Below are positions 8,220 to 15,840 of a stretch of DNA of 33,905 nucleotides, piece by piece. Origin of the DNA: Caldivirga sp. MU80 (lineage in GTDB: Archaea; Thermoproteota; Thermoprotei; Thermoproteales; Thermocladiaceae); the NCBI RefSeq assembly GCF_001663375.1, contig NZ_LCTF01000028.1, forward strand, positions 1-33,905, in the 5' to 3' direction. A program made the translations under genes and the position numbers. The stretch's first letter is position 1. Each line of letters begins with the position of its first letter. The notes beneath the pieces were generated by a model. The model made no database searches. It had not been told where the DNA came from and saw only the letters and a list, made by a program, of their open reading frames with translations.

Positions 8220-9260
8220 ATGGCTATAATGAACAGTGTTCATGAGGTGTTGCGAAGAGGCAGTGCAATTAGGGGTAATGTGATGTGGGCCCTCAAGACC
8301 ATTGGTCTGCTGTTTGCGCAATTATTAACAGCAGTAACCATAGCCTTCCTACTGATTCACGCAATGCCCGGTAACCCATTTGAGATAATGTTATCGAATC
8401 TACTTAGGGGTGGTGTTCCTTATCAACAGGCAGTCACCCTAGCTGAGATAATGACTGGTTACAACCCGAACGTTCCATTATTTATCCAGTACTTCCAGTA
8501 CCTATGGAACTTCTTCCACGGTAACCTAGGCTACTCCATGCTCTACAAGGCGCCAAACATTGTTCTAATAGCGGCTGCCGCGCCATGGACAATATTAATA
8601 GTCTCAATCTCATTAACACTAGCCTTCATCTTTGGTTATTACCTAGGTTTAATTGGTGCATCAAAAAGGGGTAAATTAGATACCTTAATTAACGCGTTTT
8701 CAGTGATATTTAACTCAATCCCATCTTACATGTTGGCGCTCATTCTACTGATAGCTTTCGGTGTGTACATTAAGATATTGCCAGTGGCGGGTTTATATGA
8801 TAGGGGGTTAACACCTGGTTTAAACATAGCCTTCATACTAAGTCTCCTGAAGCACTTAACATTACCTGTATTAACGTACTTCCTAATCCTGTTCCCAGGA
8901 TGGGCATTCGGTACACGAAACCTGGCCTTAAGTATCACTCACGAGGATTACGTCACGGTGGCTAGGGCTAGGGGTCTTTCTGAACGTAGGATATTATCGT
9001 CGTACATAGGTAAAAATGTACTACTGCCTCAGTTAACCGCATTATTGTTTTCCTATGGTCTACTATTCGGTAATAGCATATTTATCGAATCCATGTTTGC
9101 AATACCTGGCTTAGGTTACTTATTATCAGCTGCAGCTGGAGCTAGGGATTATACTCTAACTATAAGTACCTTCCTTATTATTATTATTGCTGTTATTTTG
9201 GGTAATTTTATTGCTGATGTTACTTATGGTTTGATTGATCCTAGGGTGAGGGGTGTATGA
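8220..9260 (+). CDS. ABC transporter permease, OppB/DppB-like
   Basis: This 346-aa integral membrane protein is one of the two permeases of an oligopeptide/oligosaccharide (Opp/Dpp class) importer. Visible features are a first membrane helix near residues 28-45, followed by the AMPGNPFE motif typical of DppB. A long extracytoplasmic loop and five further hydrophobic segments come next. The EAA-type coupling segment EDYVTVARARGLSERRI at about 240-256 precedes LLPQLTALLF and the SIFIESMFAIPGLGYLL motif that ends DppB-family domains. Several archaeal Opp-class transporters import cellobiose and other oligosaccharides rather than peptides, and the adjacent endoglucanase favours a sugar substrate here. 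It overlaps the next permease by 4 nt. No ATPase subunit gene is in the window. Confidence 0.93.
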   Translation: MAIMNSVHEVLRRGSAIRGNVMWALKTIGLLFAQLLTAVTIAFLLIHAMPGNPFEIMLSNLLRGGVPYQQAVTLAEIMTGYNPNVPLFIQYFQYLWNFFHGNLGYSMLYKAPNIVLIAAAAPWTILIVSISLTLAFIFGYYLGLIGASKRGKLDTLINAFSVIFNSIPSYMLALILLIAFGVYIKILPVAGLYDRGLTPGLNIAFILSLLKHLTLPVLTYFLILFPGWAFGTRNLALSITHEDYVTVARARGLSERRILSSYIGKNVLLPQLTALLFSYGLLFGNSIFIESMFAIPGLGYLLSAAAGARDYTLTISTFLIIIIAVILGNFIADVTYGLIDPRVRGV

Positions 9261-10231
9261 TGGGTGTTTCTGTTCCTCTTGGTAGGAGGGTTGTTAATAG
9301 GGTTGTTGATTTCCTGCATCAGTTGTATGTTTCAATAGTCATCTTCACGAGTACTGGTCAGGGTAAGACTGGGTTTGGTTTAACAGTCTTCGTAGTAGCC
9401 CTAGCCCTAGCAGCACCACTATTCCCATACCCAGGGCCAAAGTGGAGCAACGTAGCACTACAATTCATACCACCAACACTAAAACCATCACCATGGTACA
9501 TACTTGGCGCTGATTACGTTGGAGCCCCACTACTGCTCGACATAATATGGGGACTAAGATACTTCCTAGAAATAGGCGTGATATCAGCTGCAATAACCGT
9601 CGGCTTAGGTACGCTTCTAGGGCTTCTAGCTGGTTACCTAGGTGGCTTAGTTGATAAGGTACTTAACTTCATATTCAACATCATACTTACAATACCCTCC
9701 TTCGCCCTTTGGTTAATTTTAGCCGTCATCTTTAGGTCAAGTAACCCAGTCATTCTAGGATTCATAATGGGTATTTTAAGTTGGGCTGGCTTAGCCAGGT
9801 CAGTTAGGGCTGCTGCCTTGAGTGCTAAGAATAGGGATTACGTTGAGGCGTCGAGGCTGCTAGGCCTAAACTCACTATCAATAATAGCAAACGACATAAT
9901 GCCTGCACTGCTACCTTGGATATCCATAAACATCATCATGAGTATTAATGGTGGGTTCTACGGTGCAATGGGCCTAGCATTCCTAGGACTAATACCATAC
10001 AGCAACATAAACTGGGGGGCAATACTGGGTAACGCATTCTACCAAGAAGCAGCAATATTTACGGCTACAGGTACAATACCTGCTCTGATAATTACGGTGG
10101 TATCCATCATAGTGCTTATGGGGTTCGTGATGTTTGCTAATTCCCTTGGTGGTGTTTTTGATCCAAGGTTAAGGAGGGAGATTGAGAATGAGTTGGCGAA
10201 TAGAAGACGTAAATCATTAAATAGGCTCTAA
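9257..10231 (+). CDS. ABC transporter permease, OppC/DppC-like
   Basis: This 324-aa partner permease has an N-terminal soluble leader of about 30 residues and a first membrane helix near 40-55. The DppC-type extracellular segment follows (HPLGTD equivalent: WYILGADYVGAPLLLDIIWGLR). Next are the helix EIGVISAAITVGLGTLLGLL and the EAA loop RDYVEASRLLGLNSLSII with INIIMSINGGFYGAMGLAFLGL after it. The start overlaps the stop of the upstream permease (ATGA), indicating translational coupling. Codon use changes abruptly inside the gene: T-ending codons dominate to about 9340 and A- or C-ending codons dominate after about 9390. The solute-binding protein gene starts 64 nt downstream with its own TATA box. 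Confidence 0.93.
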   Translation: MMGVSVPLGRRVVNRVVDFLHQLYVSIVIFTSTGQGKTGFGLTVFVVALALAAPLFPYPGPKWSNVALQFIPPTLKPSPWYILGADYVGAPLLLDIIWGLRYFLEIGVISAAITVGLGTLLGLLAGYLGGLVDKVLNFIFNIILTIPSFALWLILAVIFRSSNPVILGFIMGILSWAGLARSVRAAALSAKNRDYVEASRLLGLNSLSIIANDIMPALLPWISINIIMSINGGFYGAMGLAFLGLIPYSNINWGAILGNAFYQEAAIFTATGTIPALIITVVSIIVLMGFVMFANSLGGVFDPRLRREIENELANRRRKSLNRL

Positions 10232-10266
10232 GCTTAACATCTAATATCTAACAGGTTAGAATAAAA

Positions 10267-10275
10267 TTTATAAAT
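10267..10275 (+). promoter_or_regulatory. TATA box for the family 5 solute-binding protein gene
   Basis: TTTATAAAT about 26 nt upstream of the ATG at 10296. It allows the binding protein to be made in excess over the permeases from its own leaderless transcript. Confidence 0.6.
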
Positions 10276-10295
10276 AAGGACAGACGTTATCGGGT

Positions 10296-12707
10296 ATGTA
10301 TAAACCGGTACCGGTTAAGGTGAAGGCTAAGTCAATCATACTATCAGTGGTTGCAATACTTGTGGCGGTTGCAGCCATCTTAAGCGTACACGTGGTTAAC
10401 TCCGCATCTCCGCCACAAATAATAATAGCGAGCCCATCCACGTTACTTTACTCACCTAACCTGCCATTGTGGAACCCTGTTGCCAGTTCGGGTAGTTTTA
10501 ACAAGTATTGGGGTCAGACAGTTGATGTATATGAGTCGCTTGCCATGTATAATGACTTAAATGGGCAATTCTACCCAGTGCTTGCAGCAAATTGGACTTA
10601 TATACCGCAGAATAACACTTTCATAATACACCTTAGGAAGGGTCTTTACTGGTTTAACGGGACTGCAACAATACCGTTCACAGCATGGGATGTTTGGGCG
10701 AACATTATACTTGAAGTTTTAACGTCAGGCCAGTATTGGCCGGCATTAAACAACTCGGATATAGGTGTGCTGCTGAGGCAGGTGAGGGTTGTTGATAATT
10801 ATACCCTGGAATTAACTAACATGTCCCTATGGAGCCCAATTATGGAGATATATATCCTAAATCAGGCAAATGCCGTGGAAACACCATACCCTGTGTGGAA
10901 GCCGATACTGGAGAAGGTATTAAGCATGAATTCAACGGAGAGGTCAACATTCATACAGAATAATCTAACCAGGATGCTGCTCCCCTATTGGGGTATTTCA
11001 CCATGGTACCTGACGTACGTTAGCTCATCATACATTCAAACATCCCTCGAGCCAAGTAACTTACTGAGTGAGTGGTACCAGGTCTTCCCATACGCATCAT
11101 GGAATTACTATAACCCGTCAATTGTCGTTTACTACGTTGGTGGTTCATCACAGGCCATTGCGGCGTTAGAGTCAGGTTCAGCTAACTATGCTGGTATGGC
11201 GCTGAGCCCGCAGCAAATCACTGCCCTTAAGTCCGCCGGCTTCTTTGTCTACGTTGCGCCAGGCTTTAGCGACTTCGGTATATCCATTAATCCACTGGTG
11301 TACCCATGGAATATGACTCAGGTTAGGCAGGCCTTAGCGTACGTAATCAATAGGACTGAGGCTGTGCTAGCCTGGGCTCCGCTTTATGAACCACAGTGGA
11401 ATGCTGTACCAACCCCACCATACACTCTCTACACTTACCCCAAGTCGGTGCTTAGTGTTGTTTACAATTACACGGTTAATTGGACTAAGGCTGCTCAGCT
11501 ACTTCAATCGGCTGGCCTATATAAGAAGGGTAACCAATGGTACCTGCCGAATGGAACACCGTTAACGTTAAACATAGTTGTGCCTAACTACTCACAGGAC
11601 TGGATAACCATACTGACTGTTGTGGCCAATCAACTAACTGAGTTTGGTATACCGACGCATGTTATTGCGATTGATGGTGCAACGTTCTGGGGTTCGTACT
11701 TCTGGCAGGGTAGTTGGATAGCATCGTCAATGTTCGTTGCCACACCTATGACTGGTTATTACGGTACGTGGCACTTCTACATGTGGCCATGGTGGGTCAT
11801 ACCGCAGATAAACATGGTACCTAACTGGTGGACATCACCCTATGGCTGGTGGCCATTCCAGTGGCCTAATGGCACTTGTACGCCCGTGACGCTGTTTAAC
11901 CATGAGGACATTGTATGTGTTAACAGTACGTACGGTTACTTCAGTCCATTTAACTGGACACTATACGGTACAAGGTGGAGTGGGCCAGGTACACCTGAGT
12001 ATGAGTTGCTCACTAAGATACTGTTTGCCTGGTGGGAGTACTACATACCAGTGTTACCAGTGGGTGCGTCACTAAGTGCAGTTATGGAGTTTAAGCAGGG
12101 GTTAGCCGATGTTAATTGGGTTTTAAACTGCCTGCCATTCACAACACAGCAGGTTCTACTTAATGGCGGGAGCGTTATTGACGGATTACACGGGTTCAGT
12201 CCAATACTATTCGGCGTCTTCGCACCAACCGGGCAAGTACCACCACTAGCCCAGGCTATTGCTAATGGTTCACTTTGGACTAAGACTCCTCAATTCGCAA
12301 CCTTCATAGGATTACCAAACCCAGATGCTAGTATTCAGTCTTGTGTTGCTTCGTATTTCCATATTCCGTATACTCCAGTCACCACAACCACATCAACAAC
12401 CACAACGACCACTACAACAACTACGACTACCACCACTACTACGACTACTACCCCCGTTACTACTACATCAACCACGACTTCCACGACAACCACTACCACC
12501 ACGACTACAACTACTGCTGTTTCAACTGTTACTTCAACGGCAACGGTGACTAGTACTGTGACTTCAACAGTGGCATCAACCACGACAGCAGTAAGCACAG
12601 TAACAGTAACAAAACCAGTAATATCAACAGCACTGGTAGTTGGAATAGTAGTCATAGTCATCGTAATAGCAGCAGTAGCAGCAATAATAGCACTAAGAAG
12701 AAGATGA
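10296..12707 (+). CDS. Family 5 extracellular solute-binding protein, stalk- and membrane-anchored
   Basis: 803 aa. An N-terminal signal or anchor spans about residues 12-35 (SIILSVVAILVAVAAIL). The SBP family 5 (Opp/Dpp type) body follows from about 45 to 680, with FIIHLRKGLYWFNGTA, FTAWDVWANI, the hinge-region VRQALAYVINRTEAV and KAAQLLQSAGLYKKGNQWYL. Many Asn-X-Ser/Thr sites fit an extracellular, glycosylated protein. Residues 696-740 are almost pure Thr, followed by a Val/Ser/Thr stretch, a membrane helix (TALVVGIVVIVIVIAAVAAI) and an Arg tail. This holds the binding domain away from the membrane, as in other crenarchaeal sugar-binding proteins. It follows the permease pair and is probably their partner. 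The substrate, likely an oligosaccharide, is inferred from context. Confidence 0.92.
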   Translation: MYKPVPVKVKAKSIILSVVAILVAVAAILSVHVVNSASPPQIIIASPSTLLYSPNLPLWNPVASSGSFNKYWGQTVDVYESLAMYNDLNGQFYPVLAANWTYIPQNNTFIIHLRKGLYWFNGTATIPFTAWDVWANIILEVLTSGQYWPALNNSDIGVLLRQVRVVDNYTLELTNMSLWSPIMEIYILNQANAVETPYPVWKPILEKVLSMNSTERSTFIQNNLTRMLLPYWGISPWYLTYVSSSYIQTSLEPSNLLSEWYQVFPYASWNYYNPSIVVYYVGGSSQAIAALESGSANYAGMALSPQQITALKSAGFFVYVAPGFSDFGISINPLVYPWNMTQVRQALAYVINRTEAVLAWAPLYEPQWNAVPTPPYTLYTYPKSVLSVVYNYTVNWTKAAQLLQSAGLYKKGNQWYLPNGTPLTLNIVVPNYSQDWITILTVVANQLTEFGIPTHVIAIDGATFWGSYFWQGSWIASSMFVATPMTGYYGTWHFYMWPWWVIPQINMVPNWWTSPYGWWPFQWPNGTCTPVTLFNHEDIVCVNSTYGYFSPFNWTLYGTRWSGPGTPEYELLTKILFAWWEYYIPVLPVGASLSAVMEFKQGLADVNWVLNCLPFTTQQVLLNGGSVIDGLHGFSPILFGVFAPTGQVPPLAQAIANGSLWTKTPQFATFIGLPNPDASIQSCVASYFHIPYTPVTTTTSTTTTTTTTTTTTTTTTTTTPVTTTSTTTSTTTTTTTTTTTAVSTVTSTATVTSTVTSTVASTTTAVSTVTVTKPVISTALVVGIVVIVIVIAAVAAIIALRRR
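12381..12515 (+). repeat. Thr-codon (ACN) low-complexity tract
   Basis: A 135-nt run made almost entirely of ACN codons encodes the stalk of the binding protein. The third base varies freely, so selection acts on the Thr residues rather than on an exact DNA repeat. Long Val-rich frames on the opposite strand are shadows of it. Confidence 0.85.
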
Positions 12708-12761
12708 ACTAAGGCTAAATGCTTAACTTTTAAAATATGTTTTCTATACCATTTAATATAA

Positions 12762-13466
12762 TCATTTAACCTTATTACTCTGGTTGTCTCTTAGTAAAAT
12801 TGACGATAATTTATTTATCCCCCTTCTTATCTCATAGTTCACTGTAGTTGGTGATAAGCCCAGCGCATCAGCTACCTTACTCAGTGTCGATTTTCTTGAT
12901 TCATCAAAGAATCCTAAATCGTAAGCCGCCTTTAACGCCCTTAGTTCACTTCTACTAAGAAAGGAGCCAATCTATTGGGACTTATCGCTGAGAATAACTC
13001 TATAGATATCGATGTGCTTGGTGTTCATTTCTATAACCTCACCGTTACTCATCAGGTAATGCATAAAGGTGTCTAGTTTTGCACCTAGGTTCTTTTGGTC
13101 AATAAATACAAAACCCCAGTGTTCAATTCCGTTCACTATACTATCCTTAATCTCGATACCACCTAGCTTATAAGTCCTGTATCTCACCGAGTTATCCAAC
13201 TTAACCTTAAGTGTAATGCCTACCCTCTTAGGATAACCTGGATTTAACGCCCTAAGCTCAACAACCTCCTTAACATTATCATTGTTCTTAATTATGCTTA
13301 GGATAATTTTTAACGTCGACTTATTATTTACCTTTAATACTGAATACTCGAAGGCATTACCATTGGATTCATCTATATGCGGTTCTATAACATGATAACT
13401 GAATTCGTATTGGCTAGCCCTATACGTCCAGTCAACCTTATGAATATTGATTAACCTCGACGTAAG
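12762..13466 (-). pseudogene. Decayed Bat-type HTH_10 transcription regulator
   Basis: One minus-strand frame runs from 13466 to a TGA at 12762 and aligns end to end with the intact regulator at 30604-31329. Shared segments include VDW near the start, ALNPGYPK versus PLNNGYPR, VRYRTYKLGGIE versus TRYRARLLGGIE, and GIEHWGFVF versus GVEEWGFIF. The C-terminal HTH_10 domain (LRALKAAYDLGFFDESRK, ALGLSPTTV, EIRRGINKL) is still readable. It is broken in two ways. There is an in-frame TAG at 12974-12972 just before the DNA-binding domain, and no usable start codon at the 5' end, where TAA at 13469-13467 precedes the homologous region. A TTG at 13199 could only start a 75-aa fragment. It lies convergent to the solute-binding protein gene, as does its intact paralogue. 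Confidence 0.8.
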
Positions 13467-13617
13467 TTAATTTACTATTTAATGGTTAAATAGTTGTGCA
13501 TGTCATTATGATTCCTTAACTAACTTATAAGCATTACTGACTTTGTAACATTATATATATTACCGTGTATTAATTATCTTCATGATTAATGAGGGTGAGT
13601 ATAGGTTGGAACGCACA

Positions 13618-13627
13618 CTTATAAATA
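13618..13627 (+). promoter_or_regulatory. TATA box for the 13648 gene
   Basis: CTTATAAATA about 26 nt upstream of the ATG at 13648. Confidence 0.55.
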
Positions 13628-13647
13628 CCTAAGTATCCATAAGCGTA

Positions 13648-15093
13648 ATGGGTAGGGATCTTATACTTGAGGGGTTCATACCCTTTGATGAAGTGGCGCT
13701 GGGGCATCATAGCTTCAGATGCCTATATGTGGGCTTCCACCCAAGGTCAAGGTCACTAATCGTCCACGATGGCCATGCTGCCAGGGTTTATGCAGATGGA
13801 AGGTTAATATACAGTTACGAGAAGCTTGGGGCACAGCCAAGGGTTGCTGGCGATACGCATGCAGCCATGGCCTGGTCAAGGGATTTACTCTTCATTGGTG
13901 GGTGGCTTAAGGCACCCCCAGGTGTATTGCCTAATGGGCTCCAGGATATGAGGAGTAAGTTCAGTCACATACACGCCATAGATGAGGCCAATAGGGTTGA
14001 CTTAATATGGTGGAGGAAGTGGGATAATAAGATACCGCCAAACCACTGGTATGGTGAAGTCACTGACCTACTCTACGATGCCCACGAGGATGCCGTCTAC
14101 TTCACAAGGGCCGATGGACATGCTGAACTGGGCTTATGGCGCATTGAACTTAGGGAACGTAGAGCAGAGTACTTGGCTGAAGGGACTATCTACAAGATGG
14201 AGCTTAAGGATGACAAGATCTACGCCACACTCTTTAACCCAGCTTTAATGGAGGACTCAGCCATAGTCATATACAACATGAGGGATGGGTCAGTGAATAG
14301 GGTCAGTGAGTTCGAGTTCGCACTGGACCAAGGCAAGAGAATTAAGGTGCGCAGGAGGGGTGGTCAGATTGTTCAGCTTCAAAATAGGTTAATAGCATTT
14401 TACGCAGGTATCCTAGTTTACATTCAGCCAGATAAGGGCAGGTACATGGCGTTCCCATTCCTTGAGACTAATAACCCTGAGGATAACATGCCATACCACG
14501 TCGGCGGTGTTAGGTCCCAGAAGGCTTACGTATACGGCATCCCGTTAGTTGCATTTAACCCATGGGATCACTTAAAGGAGCCATCGGCAAGGGCTGATGT
14601 GACGCTACTAATGCGTATTGATGCGGTTGTGCCGCAGATAATGGCATCAATGGGTTTTATCTCAGGTATGGCCACTGACGGAGAGTACCTATACCTAGGC
14701 ACATCCCACACTAACCATACGGGCGTGTACACGTACAGGTCTGGAATGGGTGGCATATTTAAGGTGCCTGTTAATAAGGTTCTCTCAAAACCACTAACAC
14801 CAGTTAGGCTATGGCTATGGGATGGCGCCTATTCCAAGGAGGTGAGCGGATTAAGTGGATGGTTTGGTGGTATTCCACTTAAGGGGTTTGGTAAAAGGAG
14901 GCTAAAGGTACGTGCGGATAGGCAGGTCGTGTTGACTATAGCAGAATACTCGTTATCAGGACACGTGCGTACGGATAACTATCAGCTTAAGGGTGGGTGG
15001 AATGTAATAGACTTGGAGCAATACGATGATATCGTTGCATTCAAGTTAAGCGACAACGCCGAGGTATCGGCTGAAGTAGTTTTAGAGCCGTAA
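13648..15093 (+). CDS. Uncharacterised putative beta-propeller protein (possibly DUF2139)
   Basis: 481 aa, with no signal peptide or membrane helix, so probably cytoplasmic. The sequence is a series of short beta strands with blade-like phrases spaced along it, such as SRSLIVHDGHAARVYADGR, RDLLFIGGWLKAP, DAVYFTRADGHAELGLWRIE, KIYATLFNPAL and GEYLYLGTSHTNHTGVY. This is how beta-propellers look, although no standard WD40 or Kelch repeat is evident. The last ~60 residues resemble a small beta-sandwich. I vaguely associate this type with the archaeal DUF2139 family but cannot confirm it. Its own TATA box precedes it. The setting among glycosidase and sugar-uptake genes hints at a role with carbohydrates, which is inference only. 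Confidence 0.8.
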   Translation: MGRDLILEGFIPFDEVALGHHSFRCLYVGFHPRSRSLIVHDGHAARVYADGRLIYSYEKLGAQPRVAGDTHAAMAWSRDLLFIGGWLKAPPGVLPNGLQDMRSKFSHIHAIDEANRVDLIWWRKWDNKIPPNHWYGEVTDLLYDAHEDAVYFTRADGHAELGLWRIELRERRAEYLAEGTIYKMELKDDKIYATLFNPALMEDSAIVIYNMRDGSVNRVSEFEFALDQGKRIKVRRRGGQIVQLQNRLIAFYAGILVYIQPDKGRYMAFPFLETNNPEDNMPYHVGGVRSQKAYVYGIPLVAFNPWDHLKEPSARADVTLLMRIDAVVPQIMASMGFISGMATDGEYLYLGTSHTNHTGVYTYRSGMGGIFKVPVNKVLSKPLTPVRLWLWDGAYSKEVSGLSGWFGGIPLKGFGKRRLKVRADRQVVLTIAEYSLSGHVRTDNYQLKGGWNVIDLEQYDDIVAFKLSDNAEVSAEVVLEP

Positions 15094-15162
15094 TTTGAAA
15101 ATTTAAATTTACGCCATGGACATGATATAGGGTAGTGCGGTTATCCTCAGCGGCGGTAGATA

Positions 15163-15723
15163 ATGAGCAATTTTATACAAATAGAGTACGTCAAAGATGA
15201 CTATAATATTAGCTAGATGAATTGCCTACCTCCACCGGCTAGACAGGGGTTAGTGCACATTATGGGTAATCCTGGTATGCCTCTTCAATGGATGAACATA
15301 TTAACATAGGTATTATTAGGGGACATAGCCCCAACTGGTGAGGTTCCTCCTTTAGCCGAGGCAATTGTTAATGGTAACCTTTGGACTAGGTATGGGTGGA
15401 TAGCTACCTTCCTAAGCTTACCTAGTCCTGATCCCAATGTGCAGTCTTACATAGCCTCATACTTCCACATACCATACACCCCAGTAACCACAACAACGAC
15501 TACGTCAACAACCACCGTGGCAGCAACCACAACAGCAGTATCAACAGTCACCTCAACAACAGTAACGAGTACAGTAACAAGCACATCAATTGCAACATCA
15601 ACGGCAGTAACCACAGTAACAGTCACAAAACCAGTAATCAGCACAGCACTAGTGATTGGAAGAGTAATCATAGTGACAGTCATTGCCGCAGTAACCGCGG
15701 TAATAGCGTTGAGAAGGAGATAA
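15163..15723 (+). pseudogene. 3' remnant of a family 5 solute-binding protein gene
   Basis: The frame that starts near 15163 matches the C-terminal ~190 residues of the intact binding proteins. NCLP after 15214 matches LNCLPF at 10296-12707, APTGEVPPLAEAIVNGNLW matches APTGQVPPLAQAIANGSLW, and ASYFHIPYTPVTTT is identical. It is followed by a shortened Thr stalk and the usual membrane helix and Arg tail. Two in-frame TAG codons (15214-15216 and 15307-15309) interrupt it and nothing clearly homologous precedes 15163. The last 94 codons (from 15439) are open but lack any binding domain. The gene is therefore dead, although its anchor module is well preserved. Confidence 0.82.
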
Positions 15724-15756
15724 AGTTTAATCTGCAGTTAAAAAGTGGCTAAATAA

Positions 15757-15769
15757 TCTTTCTATTTTT
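15757..15769 (+). terminator. T-rich candidate terminator
   Basis: TCTTTCTATTTTT follows the remnant gene by about 35 nt. Archaeal termination at T-rich runs makes this plausible, but no other evidence is visible. Confidence 0.3.
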
Positions 15770-15810
15770 GATATTATTGTTCTTTAGATGCCTAATTAGC
15801 CTAGGTTAAT

Positions 15811-15819
15811 ACTTAAAAA
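15811..15819 (+). promoter_or_regulatory. TATA-like box for the 15841 gene
   Basis: ACTTAAAAA about 26 nt upstream of the ATG at 15841. Confidence 0.5.
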
Positions 15820-15840
15820 CATCGAGTTACCTCAACCCTT

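Noticed and set aside
12381-12515. Repetitive ACC/ACT tract considered as a CRISPR or satellite array.
   Set aside because: There is no fixed repeat unit or spacers. It stays in frame and encodes a stalk common to archaeal surface proteins.
12335-12661. Long Val-rich frames opposite the Thr stalks (also at 27387-27692, 30173-30451 and 15447-15683).
   Set aside because: They are the complement of ACN-codon tracts and have no promoter or meaningful composition.
12972-13199. A 75-aa minus-strand frame considered as a small gene.
   Set aside because: It is an internal part of the decayed Bat regulator. Homology continues in the same frame on both sides.
12972-15309. Three in-frame TAG codons in otherwise readable frames (12974, 15214, 15307) suggested amber recoding, for example pyrrolysine.
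   Set aside because: The Bat gene has also lost its start codon and the solute-binding remnant has lost most of its body. Both have intact paralogues without an amber at these places. Ordinary gene decay explains them.
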